Shown here: piece by piece, positions 7,801 through 18,211 of the stretch
Layout of the letters: the number at the start of each line of letters is the position of its first letter
How positions within the stretch are numbered: the first letter of the stretch is position 1
NCBI GenBank assembly: GCA_009929445.1
Contig: SAAL01000014.1
Coordinates: 1-48,993, forward strand
Direction: 5' to 3'
Length of the DNA stretch: 48,993 nt
Source: Bacteroidia bacterium
Lineage (GTDB): Bacteria > Bacteroidota > Bacteroidia > Bacteroidales > Paludibacteraceae
Notes under the pieces: generated by a model
Seen by the model: the letters and a program-made list of their open reading frames with translations, nothing else
Databases searched by the model: none
What the model was told of the DNA's origin: nothing
Made by a program: the position numbers and the translations under genes

Positions 7801-7939
7801 TTTTATGTATAGAGGGATGTATTTTCGATTAAATTACCTTAATAATACCTAAAAGAATTAATTAAACTGTAAAATTTTTGTATTTTCGGAGATTGATAAA
7901 TGAAAAAGTATCAAGTGTAAAGTAAATAATAATATTATT

Positions 7940-10900
7940 ATGAAGAAATGTTGTTTCTTAATGCTGAGTTTTTTTCTTGCATTATCCGGTTTTGCACAGC
8001 AAACCATTACCGGCACAGTAACTTCATCAGAAGACGGATTACCGGTGATAGGAGCTTCGATAGTGGTGAAAGGAACCTCACGCGGAGTATCCACCAATTT
8101 TGACGGTGCTTATACATTATCAGCTTCAAGAGGACAAATCCTGGTTTTTTCCTACGTTGGAATGATACCCCGGGAAGAAACGGTAGGTGAATCGAATGTT
8201 ATCAACGTGACACTCGAACCATCGGCAGAGCAGCTCGAAGAAGTGGTAGTGACTGCTATGGGTGTACAGACAGAAAAAAAGAAACTGAATTTTGCGGTGC
8301 AAAGCGTGGGAGCCGATGCGCTGACCGAAGGACGACAGGCGAATTTTATTAATGGATTGTTGGGCAAGGTTTCGGGAATCAACGTGACCAATTCAGGCGG
8401 ATCGCCCAATTCAGGTTCTCTGCTCATAATTCGCGGTATTTCATCTATCAATCCTTCGCAATCAAACGCTCCATTGTATGTATTGGATGGGGTAGCCATT
8501 TCGGGTGGTGTTTCTGATATCAATCCCAATGATATTGAGAATATTACCATCCTGAAAGGAGCTGCGGCTTCGGCTCTCTACGGACAAAGCGGAGCAAACG
8601 GAGCTGTATTAATTACAACAAAACAAGGAGTAACCGGAAAAATAACTACCAATGTTAACGTAAGTGTTCAGACTAATCAGCCCATACGCACACCCCTACA
8701 ACAAACGATGTATGCACCCGGAGCGCTGGGATTTTACAAACCCGAATCCAGCGGAGGGTACGGTGGTTGGGGTGCCCTGCTGCAACCCAATGAACCCCGT
8801 TACGATAACATAAAGAATTATTTCCAAACCGGATTGTATCAAAAATACGATATAAATGTAAGCGGAGGAAGTGAAAAGGTTAAAGCCTATGCTTCCGCAT
8901 TTTATTCGAGAGATAAAGGGATTGTTGTCAATGATTATTTAAATAAAGTAGGTATACTTGCCAAGGGAAGTTACGATATAACTAAAAAACTATCGGTATC
9001 AGCCATGGCAAATATTGTTAATGATGTTTCCAGAGGCGCAGGAGGAGTATCTACAGCCTATACATGGCCTATAAATGATGATATAACCAATTATATGGAA
9101 GGTGGAAAAGTCCGGTATCGATACATCAGTGAGAAACTGAAATCTGCTTCACCGATAAGTCCCCTTTTTTCGAGATATATGGATTATGGTAAAAATGACA
9201 ACTTACGCGCCATAATGCAGGGAGCTGTGAATTACAAAGCATTTAAGAACTTTGAAGCAATTGGACGGGTCAATTTCGAAACTAACAGTTATCTTTACGA
9301 TGGTTACGCTGTTCCCCGGTTTGATGATGCTGTAATTCTGCCTGATCCGCCCAAAGCCGATCAGTATGGCGAAAATACAGACGCTTATGCAAAAGCATTA
9401 GCCGCTTATAATACGATGTATTATCAAAGTCCGTATTTTAATCAATCCGATTACGCAAATGTGGATAAAGATATACTTGGTAACTATGCCCACTCAAATT
9501 CCAGAAGCCAGTTCTTGACTTTAATGGGGATACTAACCTATAAAATAAATCTGTCAGATGAAATTTCGCTGGATTTACTGGCAGGAGGGGAAGTTAAAAC
9601 CAGAGCCGGAATTTCATCCTCCATTGCAGGAAGAGACTTTATCGTTCCCGGCATTTACAGCCTGGAAAATGTAAAGGAAATTCAAGGCGTCAATGATATA
9701 GGAGTTTCACATACGCAAAGAAGAAATGGAGGCATATTTGATCAGGCAACACTTGATTACAAAGGAATAGCATCAATCAGTGCTACTACCCGCTGGGATT
9801 GGTCATCAACACTTAGTCAGGAATTCAGCCCCTATTTTTATCCATCAGTTACTGCCGGGGTTTTATTTTCCGAACTTTTTAATATTAAAAATGAATGGTT
9901 TAATTATGGCAAATTGAGAGGAAACTGGGCACAGGTAGGTAAAGATACACCGGCTCCTTATCTTTTCGACAGAAAATATACTCAATATCCAACCCTGCCG
10001 GATGGTGGATACGGAGTGGATCCTTCCAAATCGGTAGCCAGCCTGTTGAGACCCGAGATGTCAGACTCATGGGAAATTGGACTTGAAACGCGCTTTTTCA
10101 ATAATAAAACACATTTTGATTTAGCTTATTATTCTACCTATGTGGATAATCAGATAGTTACCGTACGTGTTTCTCCCGCTTCAGGTTATATATTACAAAC
10201 AAGAAATGAAGGAACGGTAGAAAATCACGGAATGGAATTTCTTTGGGATCAGGATATATTATCACAGCGTGATTTTTCCTGGAAAACGTCTTTGACCTTT
10301 GGGTTCAACCGAGGAAAAGTGGTAAAACTTCCGGATGATATTATTGAAATTCAGGGAACTCAATACACAGATGTATTCCCTACAGCTTATCTAAATGGCT
10401 CTACTACTGCTATTTCGGGTAAGGATTATCTCAGAACGGAAGGTGGAGAAGTGATAGTGAATGCTGATGGTTATCCGAAAATCAATCCGACAAAAAGTGT
10501 ATTGATAGGTAACCGGGAACCGGATTTTCAAATGGGATTGAACAATACGTTTTATTTCAAAGGGTTAAATTTGGCTTTCCTGATTGATGGCCGAAAAGGT
10601 GGAGATATATATAATGCCACGAGTCGTGGTATGTGGTCAAGTGGTCAGCACAAAGATCTTGAGTTTTACAGAGGAAGACAAGTGGTTTGGGATGGAGTGG
10701 TACAGCAAACTGATGGTTCATACGTTAAAAATACAACACCGATAGTTCTCGACAGTAAAACGATAACTGAATATTACGCCGGAGTAAGTTCTAATTTTAT
10801 TGAGGATGGATCGTATATCCGTTTGAACTATCTGACAATAGGGTATGATTTCCTTTCGCTGTTGAAGAAAAAAACGCAATTTACAAGCTTGAAATGTTCT

Positions 10901-11059
10901 CTGACAGCTTCTAATCTATTGCTGTTAACCAAATATACCGGTTCTGATCCGCAAATCAATGCAAATACAGGCTCAGGTGGAACAGGAGGCATGGGAATTG
11001 ACTCCTATCCTGTGCCACCCACCAGAGGAATAAATATTACAGTATTAGCTACTTTTTAA
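7940..11059 (+). CDS. SusC/RagA-family TonB-dependent outer-membrane transporter
   Basis: The 1039-residue protein has a signal peptide (to FAQ, ~residue 20). It then has a carboxypeptidase-D regulatory-like domain (ITGTVTSSEDGLPVIGASIVVKGTSRG region, ~22-95), a TonB-box-like EEVVVTAMG segment, a plug domain with the SusC signature PLYVLDGVAISGG and ISSINPNDIE-like motifs, and a 22-strand barrel ending in aromatic F (VLATF). SusC proteins import oligosaccharides or peptides too large for porins, powered by TonB, and are capped by a SusD lipoprotein. The SusD-like gene follows 11 bp later. This is the first gene of a nine-gene locus with cell-wall-type enzymes, so the import substrate may be peptidoglycan-derived; that is inference. 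No anti-sigma-interacting STN domain is visible, which fits the lack of a nearby ECF sigma/anti-sigma pair. Confidence 0.95.
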   Translation: MKKCCFLMLSFFLALSGFAQQTITGTVTSSEDGLPVIGASIVVKGTSRGVSTNFDGAYTLSASRGQILVFSYVGMIPREETVGESNVINVTLEPSAEQLEEVVVTAMGVQTEKKKLNFAVQSVGADALTEGRQANFINGLLGKVSGINVTNSGGSPNSGSLLIIRGISSINPSQSNAPLYVLDGVAISGGVSDINPNDIENITILKGAAASALYGQSGANGAVLITTKQGVTGKITTNVNVSVQTNQPIRTPLQQTMYAPGALGFYKPESSGGYGGWGALLQPNEPRYDNIKNYFQTGLYQKYDINVSGGSEKVKAYASAFYSRDKGIVVNDYLNKVGILAKGSYDITKKLSVSAMANIVNDVSRGAGGVSTAYTWPINDDITNYMEGGKVRYRYISEKLKSASPISPLFSRYMDYGKNDNLRAIMQGAVNYKAFKNFEAIGRVNFETNSYLYDGYAVPRFDDAVILPDPPKADQYGENTDAYAKALAAYNTMYYQSPYFNQSDYANVDKDILGNYAHSNSRSQFLTLMGILTYKINLSDEISLDLLAGGEVKTRAGISSSIAGRDFIVPGIYSLENVKEIQGVNDIGVSHTQRRNGGIFDQATLDYKGIASISATTRWDWSSTLSQEFSPYFYPSVTAGVLFSELFNIKNEWFNYGKLRGNWAQVGKDTPAPYLFDRKYTQYPTLPDGGYGVDPSKSVASLLRPEMSDSWEIGLETRFFNNKTHFDLAYYSTYVDNQIVTVRVSPASGYILQTRNEGTVENHGMEFLWDQDILSQRDFSWKTSLTFGFNRGKVVKLPDDIIEIQGTQYTDVFPTAYLNGSTTAISGKDYLRTEGGEVIVNADGYPKINPTKSVLIGNREPDFQMGLNNTFYFKGLNLAFLIDGRKGGDIYNATSRGMWSSGQHKDLEFYRGRQVVWDGVVQQTDGSYVKNTTPIVLDSKTITEYYAGVSSNFIEDGSYIRLNYLTIGYDFLSLLKKKTQFTSLKCSLTASNLLLLTKYTGSDPQINANTGSGGTGGMGIDSYPVPPTRGINITVLATF

Positions 11060-11070
11060 TCCGAATCGCA

Positions 11071-12837
11071 ATGAAAACATACAATATATATTTTGTAATC
11101 ATCTTCAGCAGTATTTTAATATTAAATAGCTGTCAGGATTTTTTTGATATAAATACAAGCAAAGACACCCCTTCGGAGGTTTCACCCGAACAGTTATTGC
11201 CTGTTTTGGTGTTTTATTCATCCCAGTTGTGTTATGACCATGCCGAATACGGGGTTTATCTGTCGCAGGCGCTGACTACCGGAGGACGAAGCCAAACCAG
11301 TGCATACGCTTACAAATCAGGTTGGGAGCTTCTTTCAATGAACAGACACCCGCAATGGAGACGTCATTTTTACGATATCGGGGTAAATGCCGATGCTTTG
11401 ATAAAAGGAGCTGAAAAAATTGATTCAAGGAATTACATCCTTATTGCAAGAACCATCCGGTTACAATCTACCTTATTTACAACCGATGCTTTTGGTGATA
11501 TGCCGCTTACTCAGGTTTATCAATCCAATTCACCAGCTTACGATACGCAGGAAACTGTTTATGATTGGATGAATAAAGAAGCAGATGAATTAATCAGTCT
11601 TTATGAAAATCCGGAATGGATAAGTTATAAAAATAACCGAACTATTTCAGTGCTTCAGGACCGATTGTTTGGTGGCGACATGGAGAAATGGCGCGCTTAT
11701 GCAAAAGCCCTGAAAGCCCGTCTTCTACTTCGAATGATTCCAAACTGGAAAAATACCCCTGAGAATTGTCAAAAAATTATTGATGCTGCCGATGCTGCGT
11801 TGAATGATCCTTCATATACCGATGCACTCTATCGGTATGAAGGGGGGTCGACCGAAAAAAACTGTCCCTGGGGACCAGCCCAACCCAAACTAAATCTGGG
11901 ATGGGCTCAGGCTCGTGAGAATCTGCTTACTGATGCCATACCCTCTAAATTTTTCGCTTATGCACTTTTAAGTGTTTACTCAAGTCCGCGACAAACAATT
12001 GGATTGTCACTTGACCCACGCGCCGAACAATTGATGACACCGCGTCTTGATGATAAAAATGTAAATACAATCCGATATATCGAAAATAACATAGGAATGC
12101 CTGCTACCATGAAAATTACCTACTATCCGGATTTGTACGCTTTACAGGGTGGCAACCCCTACACAAAAAATAACGGTTATATCATGCTGATGTCAAAAGA
12201 AGAACTTCTTTTTATTAAAGCCGAAGCACAATACTGGAAAGGGGACAAAGAAGGAGCATATAACTCAACTATTGATGCTGTGAAAATAAATATGAGACGG
12301 GTGGGGGTGAAAATGGATGACATCAATATGAAACCTTTTATTGATCGTTTCTTTTCGATACGGTTACCCGGCGTAGCCTCTTTTACCATTGCTGATCTGA
12401 TGCAGCAAAAATATGTGGCTATGTACCTTCAGCCCGAGCAGTGGACTGATGTAAGAAGATACAACTACAGCAGCAAAAATAACGGAATTGCATATGAAGG
12501 TATATTTGTTTATCACGTCACACGAATTCACGATGGAACCCGGAACGTAAATCCAACCAATTTCAGCCAGGAATATTCTCTAACAAGACCTTTTAATCTG
12601 TATGCAGCATATTGGATTGACAAACCGGATAACTTCGGTGTAAATGCAAAATTTTCGCCCAATGCATGGATTACCCGTTTAAACTATGACCCCGAAACCG
12701 AAGATAAATACAATCGTAAAGAACTGGAACGATTGGGGGCTTATAAAAATCCTGACTGGTTGAGAAAAAGAATGATATGGGCTTACAAAAATAATAGTTT
12801 CGTAACTTCAGCCGATCCCGATATTGAATGGAAATAA
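11071..12837 (+). CDS. SusD/RagB-family surface lipoprotein (SusD-like_2 type)
   Basis: The 588-residue protein starts with a lipoprotein signal (lipobox ILNSC, Cys21) followed by QDFFDINTSKDTPSEVSPEQLLP, the typical SusD N-terminus. The helical TPR-like core follows. The C-terminal EEL.FIKAEAQYWKGDKEGAY motif and the ...QPEQWTDVRRYNY motif are characteristic of the SusD-like_2 group. SusD proteins cap the SusC transporter and bind the ligand at the cell surface. The gene is 11 bp downstream of susC and 19 bp upstream of a further lipoprotein gene, so they form one transcription unit. The ligand is not predictable from the sequence. Confidence 0.93.
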   Translation: MKTYNIYFVIIFSSILILNSCQDFFDINTSKDTPSEVSPEQLLPVLVFYSSQLCYDHAEYGVYLSQALTTGGRSQTSAYAYKSGWELLSMNRHPQWRRHFYDIGVNADALIKGAEKIDSRNYILIARTIRLQSTLFTTDAFGDMPLTQVYQSNSPAYDTQETVYDWMNKEADELISLYENPEWISYKNNRTISVLQDRLFGGDMEKWRAYAKALKARLLLRMIPNWKNTPENCQKIIDAADAALNDPSYTDALYRYEGGSTEKNCPWGPAQPKLNLGWAQARENLLTDAIPSKFFAYALLSVYSSPRQTIGLSLDPRAEQLMTPRLDDKNVNTIRYIENNIGMPATMKITYYPDLYALQGGNPYTKNNGYIMLMSKEELLFIKAEAQYWKGDKEGAYNSTIDAVKINMRRVGVKMDDINMKPFIDRFFSIRLPGVASFTIADLMQQKYVAMYLQPEQWTDVRRYNYSSKNNGIAYEGIFVYHVTRIHDGTRNVNPTNFSQEYSLTRPFNLYAAYWIDKPDNFGVNAKFSPNAWITRLNYDPETEDKYNRKELERLGAYKNPDWLRKRMIWAYKNNSFVTSADPDIEWK

Positions 12838-12856
12838 ACCTCTAAACGAAGAAAAT

Positions 12857-13705
12857 ATGAGAACAAAATACAAGCTGATTTTCTTAATGGCAATAAGTCT
12901 GCAGTTCATTGCCTGTGAGAAACACGATATGATGGACGATGATGTGATTGTGGGGCAAATGGCACCACAGGTATATTGGGAACCTGCCAGCAGTACAGTC
13001 AAAGCCGGAGAAAATGTACCATTTAATGTTCAGTATTACACAACCTCCACCGAAGATATAGATCACCTCGAGGTTTGGTACAATATAGTAGAAGATGAAA
13101 CAAAAGCGGTGTCAAGTCCCTGGATGTCGACATTTACATACAGTGTAACCTCCAATAAGTCATTGGAAAAAAGAATATCCCAAAAGATATCAGAGTATGC
13201 TCACCATCCGAATTCATGGAACGATTCGGTACGGGCATTTATGTTTAAATCCACTTTTCCGACAAGCAATACGCTGGCATCGGTCACATGGACAAAACCA
13301 GCGACTTTCGATAATGAAAAAATGATAAAATACTTTGGAAATTCATATATGACACAATTCAAGGATAGCTTGTTCAAATTAATGAAACCCAAAGACTTCC
13401 AGAAAATGTATTTAGGATTAAATTTGCTTGATAATTTTAAGGCATACATCGATTCTGTTAAAAATGAGAATACCGGTGGTTGGGATTATGTGTTTCCAAA
13501 AGATTCACAAGGTAACAGAACCACACCTAAAGTACTCGTTGATATCTATTCAACCATTCCTTTTTCAGATATAATTTTTAATAAAACCACCAATGTGTAT
13601 GATGTGGACTATTCCCGTTCATACAGAATAAATGCAAATATGAAGGCATTTGACAAAAAAGGAGTTGCAGGACTTGGCATTGTAAAGGAAATTTCACTTA
13701 ATTAA
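12857..13705 (+). CDS. Surface lipoprotein of unknown function in the SusC/SusD operon
   Basis: Starting at ATG 12857 gives 282 residues with a clean lipoprotein signal (QFIAC, Cys20). An earlier in-frame ATG at 12824 lies within the end of the SusD gene and would add 11 polar residues in front of the signal, so I reject it. After the cysteine comes an acidic stretch (EKHDMMDDDV), which resembles the surface-export signal of Bacteroidota lipoproteins. I recognise no enzyme family. Its place directly after SusD is where SusE/SusF-like or other surface glycan-binding proteins are usually encoded, so a ligand-binding role is plausible. The next gene follows by 16 bp. Confidence 0.8.
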   Translation: MRTKYKLIFLMAISLQFIACEKHDMMDDDVIVGQMAPQVYWEPASSTVKAGENVPFNVQYYTTSTEDIDHLEVWYNIVEDETKAVSSPWMSTFTYSVTSNKSLEKRISQKISEYAHHPNSWNDSVRAFMFKSTFPTSNTLASVTWTKPATFDNEKMIKYFGNSYMTQFKDSLFKLMKPKDFQKMYLGLNLLDNFKAYIDSVKNENTGGWDYVFPKDSQGNRTTPKVLVDIYSTIPFSDIIFNKTTNVYDVDYSRSYRINANMKAFDKKGVAGLGIVKEISLN

Positions 13706-13721
13706 AAAAAAATCAACGGTC

Positions 13722-15380
13722 ATGAAAATATTCAACTATTTACTAACAATATTCACAGCGTTGTTTCTTTATTCTTGTGTGGATAATGACCCTGTTATTG
13801 AAGAATTACCAAATCCCGATATAGCCTTTAATTACTCGGTGATTGATGCTGAATATCAAATAGACTATTACGTGGGAGCCAATATCGAATTTGTTAGTAC
13901 CTCAGTCGCTGCCGGACAGTGCACCTGGGATTTTGGCGATGGAACACTGGCTACCGGCGAAACGGTGACGCATAAATACAAAAAGGCCGGTACTTATACG
14001 GTGAAACTGACCATAGCCGATGCTGGCTATCAGTCAAAACCCATTTTGATAAGTGATATTAAACCCATCGTATCGCCCAATAAAACCGGTCTGATAGAAG
14101 TTATCTCCACTTCCGTGGGATTTAATGTCGAATTGCCCAATCCGGAGAAATTAACAGAAGAATATCACTGGATTTTCCCCGAAGGAACGTTGGATGCTGC
14201 GGGCAAACCCATTGCCACTTTCGATGGCAAAGATCCGGGAAATGTAACATTTAGCAATGTAGGTTCTCAGGTAGTAACACTTCAGGTAAAACTGGGTGGC
14301 AGACAACTCGAAGACGGTGTCATTAAAGTTCCTGTGGCTTATAATTTAGCAGTTCCTACACTTTACTATGCCGTAAAAGGAGGCAATATCATGGCCCTGA
14401 AACTGGCAAATAATCCTCCTTCCGGAATGAAAATTAATCCTTTTGATATGGGAACAAAATCCGGTCAACATCCATTGAATATTTTATTCAACGACACTTC
14501 GCTCTATGTGCTCGATTGTGGGCGTCAGTTTACTTACGTTGACGACAAGGACGGTAATTTAGGTGACGGACGGATTATTGTCATGTCGAAGGACGGTGCC
14601 AAGGTAGAAACCATGATGACCAACACGGGTGCAGCTTTCAATGACCCATACTACGGATATATTGAAGGCGGACAACTTTATTTCTCCGACAGAAATACTG
14701 GATTATCGACCATTGGATTAAAAGAAAGAAACAAGACTTTGAACCGTACCGATTATCCATACTACGTTCAGAATGCTACATTGGGTTATTATGGGCAGGG
14801 TCTTAGTTACGGAGCTATGAATGCTTGTTTCGGCAAAATAAACGGCGTGTGGTACTGGTGTAAAACCTATAATGGTAACGGTATTTTCCGCTTTACCGAT
14901 GCCGATATACTCAAAATCGCAATTACAGGGAACGGTGTATTGCCAACATCAGGCATAGCTCTCGAAAGCATGACCCCAAAATCATTTGTTTGGGACGCCA
15001 AAAACAGTCTTGTCTATTTCACATTGTACGATACAGGATATGAAGGCTTGTATCGGTGTACGTTAGCTCAACTGAATGAAATTGGAAGTAACAAGGAAAA
15101 ATTAGTGCCATACAGGTTGAAATTAGCGAATGGAAAAACAGTTACTCCGGTTACCGAAACCGGAAAAGGAGAAGGATCAACCGGAGAATTCATTGCTATT
15201 TGTCAGTTAGCTCTTGATGAAAATGATGGCTGTGTGTATTTCGGACTTCGTTCGGGCGATGCTGCCGTTAAATCCGGACTGATGCGATACAACCCGGCAT
15301 CCGGTTTTATCGAATATGTGATAGAAGGAGTGGATGTGTATGGTGTAGCAGTCAATAAAACAAAATCAAAATTATTCTAA
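13722..15380 (+). CDS. PKD-domain surface lipoprotein with propeller-like C-terminal part
   Basis: The 552-residue protein has a lipoprotein signal (LFLYSC, Cys19, then VDNDP). A PKD domain follows at roughly residues 35-110, with the signature CTWDFGDGTLATGE...HKYKKAGTYTVKLTI. A second Ig-like segment covers ~120-205. The remainder (~210-550) has repeating strands with motifs such as GGQLYFSDRNTG, SLVYFTLYDTGYEGLYR and GCVYFGLRSGD, resembling a six- or seven-bladed propeller. PKD modules serve as spacers or binding domains in surface proteins. As the fourth gene of the SusC/SusD operon it is probably a surface ligand-binding protein; no catalytic residues were recognised. It is 5 bp from the next gene. 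Confidence 0.82.
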   Translation: MKIFNYLLTIFTALFLYSCVDNDPVIEELPNPDIAFNYSVIDAEYQIDYYVGANIEFVSTSVAAGQCTWDFGDGTLATGETVTHKYKKAGTYTVKLTIADAGYQSKPILISDIKPIVSPNKTGLIEVISTSVGFNVELPNPEKLTEEYHWIFPEGTLDAAGKPIATFDGKDPGNVTFSNVGSQVVTLQVKLGGRQLEDGVIKVPVAYNLAVPTLYYAVKGGNIMALKLANNPPSGMKINPFDMGTKSGQHPLNILFNDTSLYVLDCGRQFTYVDDKDGNLGDGRIIVMSKDGAKVETMMTNTGAAFNDPYYGYIEGGQLYFSDRNTGLSTIGLKERNKTLNRTDYPYYVQNATLGYYGQGLSYGAMNACFGKINGVWYWCKTYNGNGIFRFTDADILKIAITGNGVLPTSGIALESMTPKSFVWDAKNSLVYFTLYDTGYEGLYRCTLAQLNEIGSNKEKLVPYRLKLANGKTVTPVTETGKGEGSTGEFIAICQLALDENDGCVYFGLRSGDAAVKSGLMRYNPASGFIEYVIEGVDVYGVAVNKTKSKLF

Positions 15381-15385
15381 AACAG

Positions 15386-18133
15386 ATGAAGAAAATTCTT
15401 TTGTATTCAATATTTCTATTCTTTTGCTTTAGTGGATTGGCTCAATCACCTAAACGAGAGTTTCGGGCTACCTGGCTTACAACTGTATGGCGCAATGACT
15501 GGCCAAAAAGCACGGTAATTACCTCAACCGGAAATTCGGGAGAAATTCAGATGCAAAAGAATGAAATGATAGCGATACTGGATTCACTAAAGAGAATGAA
15601 TGCAAACTCAGTATGTTTTCAGGTGCGTTCCCGGTGCGATGCCATGTATAAGTCATCCTACGAACCCTGGTCATCGGACCTGGTGGGCACCAGAGGTATG
15701 GACCCCGGTTACGATCCACTGGCATTTGTAGTGCAGGAAGGACACAAACGGGGAATTGAAGTTCACACCTGGATCAATCCATACCGGTTCGAGTCGGTAA
15801 CCAATCAGTGGTCGGGACTCCCGGGTGATTATCGCAGCACACATCCGGAGTGGCTTCTCACATACCCCGCTACCAATAATTCCATACTTAATCCGGGACA
15901 TCCGGAAGTATTATTGCAAATTAAAAAAATAGTAGCGGAAATTGTAAAAAACTACGACATTGACGGAGTTATTTTTGACGATTATTTTTATGTAAGCGGC
16001 ACTACCGATGCCATGGACGATGCTCAGTACAAGCTATACAATCCGGATAAATTATCACGCGGTGACTGGAGGCGTCAGAATGTAAATAAAATGGTACGAG
16101 GAGTACGTGATACAATTAAGAGCGTAAAACCGTATGTAAAATTTGGAATTAGTCCGGCAGGTGTTGCTGCTTCCAGTCAGACGGTAGCCAATAAATACGG
16201 AGTGACACCCTGTCCTGGCAGCGACTGGCAATATAACGACATATATTCCGATCCACTGGCCTGGTTGAGCGAAGGTACCATTGATTACATCTCCCCGCAG
16301 ATTTACTGGACAATCGGCTCTGCGAATGATTATGCCAAATTGTGTACCTGGTGGTCTTTTGTGGCCAATAAATTCGGCAGGCATTTTTATTCCAGCCATT
16401 CTCTTTCGGCCATGACTGCCGGAGGAGCTTCTGCACCCCGGATGATGAAAGTTGCGGGGCAGCAGACTGACTTATCATCCATGTCGGGAATTGAAAGAAA
16501 TGCCGTTCAGTGGAATTCAGGTATTTTCTATGCTCCCAGTGCTACTAATTTTTATGCTTCCGAAATTGGCAATCAGGTGAACCTGAACCGTCAGGGAGAT
16601 CTGAACGGAGCGCCCGGAAGCATTTTTTTCCCCACAAAACCGGTTCAGAATATTGCCGGATTTATCAGTTACATACGAAAATATCAATATACTAATCCGG
16701 CTCTGGCACCGGCTGTCAATTGGGGTCAAAATCCTCATTATGGTTTGGTTACAGGAATTTCTCTGACCGGCAATGTACTTACATGGACTAATTCAGAAAC
16801 AAACGTCAGGTATATTGTATATGCCATTCCGAATGATAAAGTGAATCTTAGTGGAAATTTCAGCACATCAGCTTATTTTACAGGAATTTCGTATCAAAAT
16901 TCATTTACAGTTCCGGCAGGTATTTCAACAACCACCAACACATTTGCGGTAGCGGTACTCGACAGATATGGGAATGAATATCCACCACAAGTAATGGGGC
17001 AATCGCCCGGTTCTCAGATTACACCGGCACTGATTTCTCCTTCTGATAATTCGTTGGTTTATCCCCCGATAGATTTCAAATGGAATGCTGACCCGACTGT
17101 TGAGTATTTCACTTTCGAAGTGGCCGAAGACCTCAATTTTACAAAAATTATTTACAGACGCGATATAACCACTAACACATTCCCAAGTTCAAATATCAAC
17201 TATCTCAAAGATAACGGCGTGTATTACTGGAGAGTGAAGTCTCGTAAAGCAAATACACTCGACGGTGTTTCAGATGTGCGGTCGTTCACGCTGCATAAAT
17301 TTGCAGTCATTTCTCCCACGAACGGAAGCACCGGAGTTTCGCTTACTCCTACTATCAGTTGGGACAATGTGAGCGCAACGGCTACATATACATTAGAATT
17401 GTCAACCACTCAGTTGTTTACAACCATTTTATATTCATCCACGCAGTCAACCGCAAGTGCTGTTATTCCCGAAAATGTATTAAACGGAAGTACCACGTAT
17501 TATGTAAGGGTGAAAGTGACGGATGGTAATCTGCAGACAACAACGGATGCCGTAAGTTTCACCACAATGATACTGCCGGTGCCCGTTCCGGAAATTACAA
17601 AACCGGTTAATGGTGATTTCCTCACGAATACCAGTCTGGAAGTCTGCTGGAAACCCCAAAATTCGAACGGGTTCAGAGCTGAACTTTCTGAGTCAAATAC
17701 ATTTCCACCGAGGGGAACAACCGTGAAAACCGTTGATGCCAATACTAACTGCGTAATTTTCACCAATCTGGTTACCGAAAAAATCTACTTCGTTCGGGTG
17801 TTTGCACTCACTACTACCGGTATGACGGAATCATCAGTTGTAGTAACTGTAAACATGAATACTTCAATAGGTCAAAATAGTGCTGATGGGCTTGATTGTT
17901 ACCTTAAAACAAGACCTGACGGGGTAAGTGAACTTATAGTGTGGTCATCTGAAAACATAAACGCACAAATTTCACTTTACAACCTAATTGGAATGTTATT
18001 ATTTGATAAAAATTGTAATATTTCACAAGGGATAAATGTTATAGATTTGAATATAGATGGATTTAGAAGTGGAGTTTATCCGCTTTTAATCAGAACAGAA
18101 AAAAACAAACAAACTATAAAACTGAAGAAATAA
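15386..18133 (+). CDS. Secreted GHL10 (DUF187) glycoside hydrolase with Fn3-like and T9SS sorting domains
   Basis: The 915-residue protein has a signal peptide (residues 1-19). Residues ~24-400 form a GHL10/DUF187 TIM barrel with the signature REFRATWLTTVWRNDWP, then GIEVHTWINPYR, the probable catalytic YDIDGVIFDDYFY and YISPQIYW. E. coli DigH (YddW) of this family cuts peptide-free glycan strands of peptidoglycan, so a muramidase-like role is plausible. Several Fn3-like modules follow (~540-820, for example AVISPTNGSTGVSLTPTISW). The end (~830-915) resembles a T9SS sorting domain (ISLYNLIGMLL, SGVYPLLIRTEKNKQTIKL), so the enzyme should reach the cell surface or medium. It sits in the SusC/SusD operon (5 bp after the PKD lipoprotein) with an amidase gene downstream, the natural partner for a denuded-glycan hydrolase. 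The exact bond cut is unproven. Confidence 0.88.
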   Translation: MKKILLYSIFLFFCFSGLAQSPKREFRATWLTTVWRNDWPKSTVITSTGNSGEIQMQKNEMIAILDSLKRMNANSVCFQVRSRCDAMYKSSYEPWSSDLVGTRGMDPGYDPLAFVVQEGHKRGIEVHTWINPYRFESVTNQWSGLPGDYRSTHPEWLLTYPATNNSILNPGHPEVLLQIKKIVAEIVKNYDIDGVIFDDYFYVSGTTDAMDDAQYKLYNPDKLSRGDWRRQNVNKMVRGVRDTIKSVKPYVKFGISPAGVAASSQTVANKYGVTPCPGSDWQYNDIYSDPLAWLSEGTIDYISPQIYWTIGSANDYAKLCTWWSFVANKFGRHFYSSHSLSAMTAGGASAPRMMKVAGQQTDLSSMSGIERNAVQWNSGIFYAPSATNFYASEIGNQVNLNRQGDLNGAPGSIFFPTKPVQNIAGFISYIRKYQYTNPALAPAVNWGQNPHYGLVTGISLTGNVLTWTNSETNVRYIVYAIPNDKVNLSGNFSTSAYFTGISYQNSFTVPAGISTTTNTFAVAVLDRYGNEYPPQVMGQSPGSQITPALISPSDNSLVYPPIDFKWNADPTVEYFTFEVAEDLNFTKIIYRRDITTNTFPSSNINYLKDNGVYYWRVKSRKANTLDGVSDVRSFTLHKFAVISPTNGSTGVSLTPTISWDNVSATATYTLELSTTQLFTTILYSSTQSTASAVIPENVLNGSTTYYVRVKVTDGNLQTTTDAVSFTTMILPVPVPEITKPVNGDFLTNTSLEVCWKPQNSNGFRAELSESNTFPPRGTTVKTVDANTNCVIFTNLVTEKIYFVRVFALTTTGMTESSVVVTVNMNTSIGQNSADGLDCYLKTRPDGVSELIVWSSENINAQISLYNLIGMLLFDKNCNISQGINVIDLNIDGFRSGVYPLLIRTEKNKQTIKLKK

Positions 18134-18211
18134 AGTTTCGTAGATATTCAGCAACTTTACAATAAAATATTTAAACAATTAAAATTTCAATCATTTTAAA
18201 AATTTACAATC

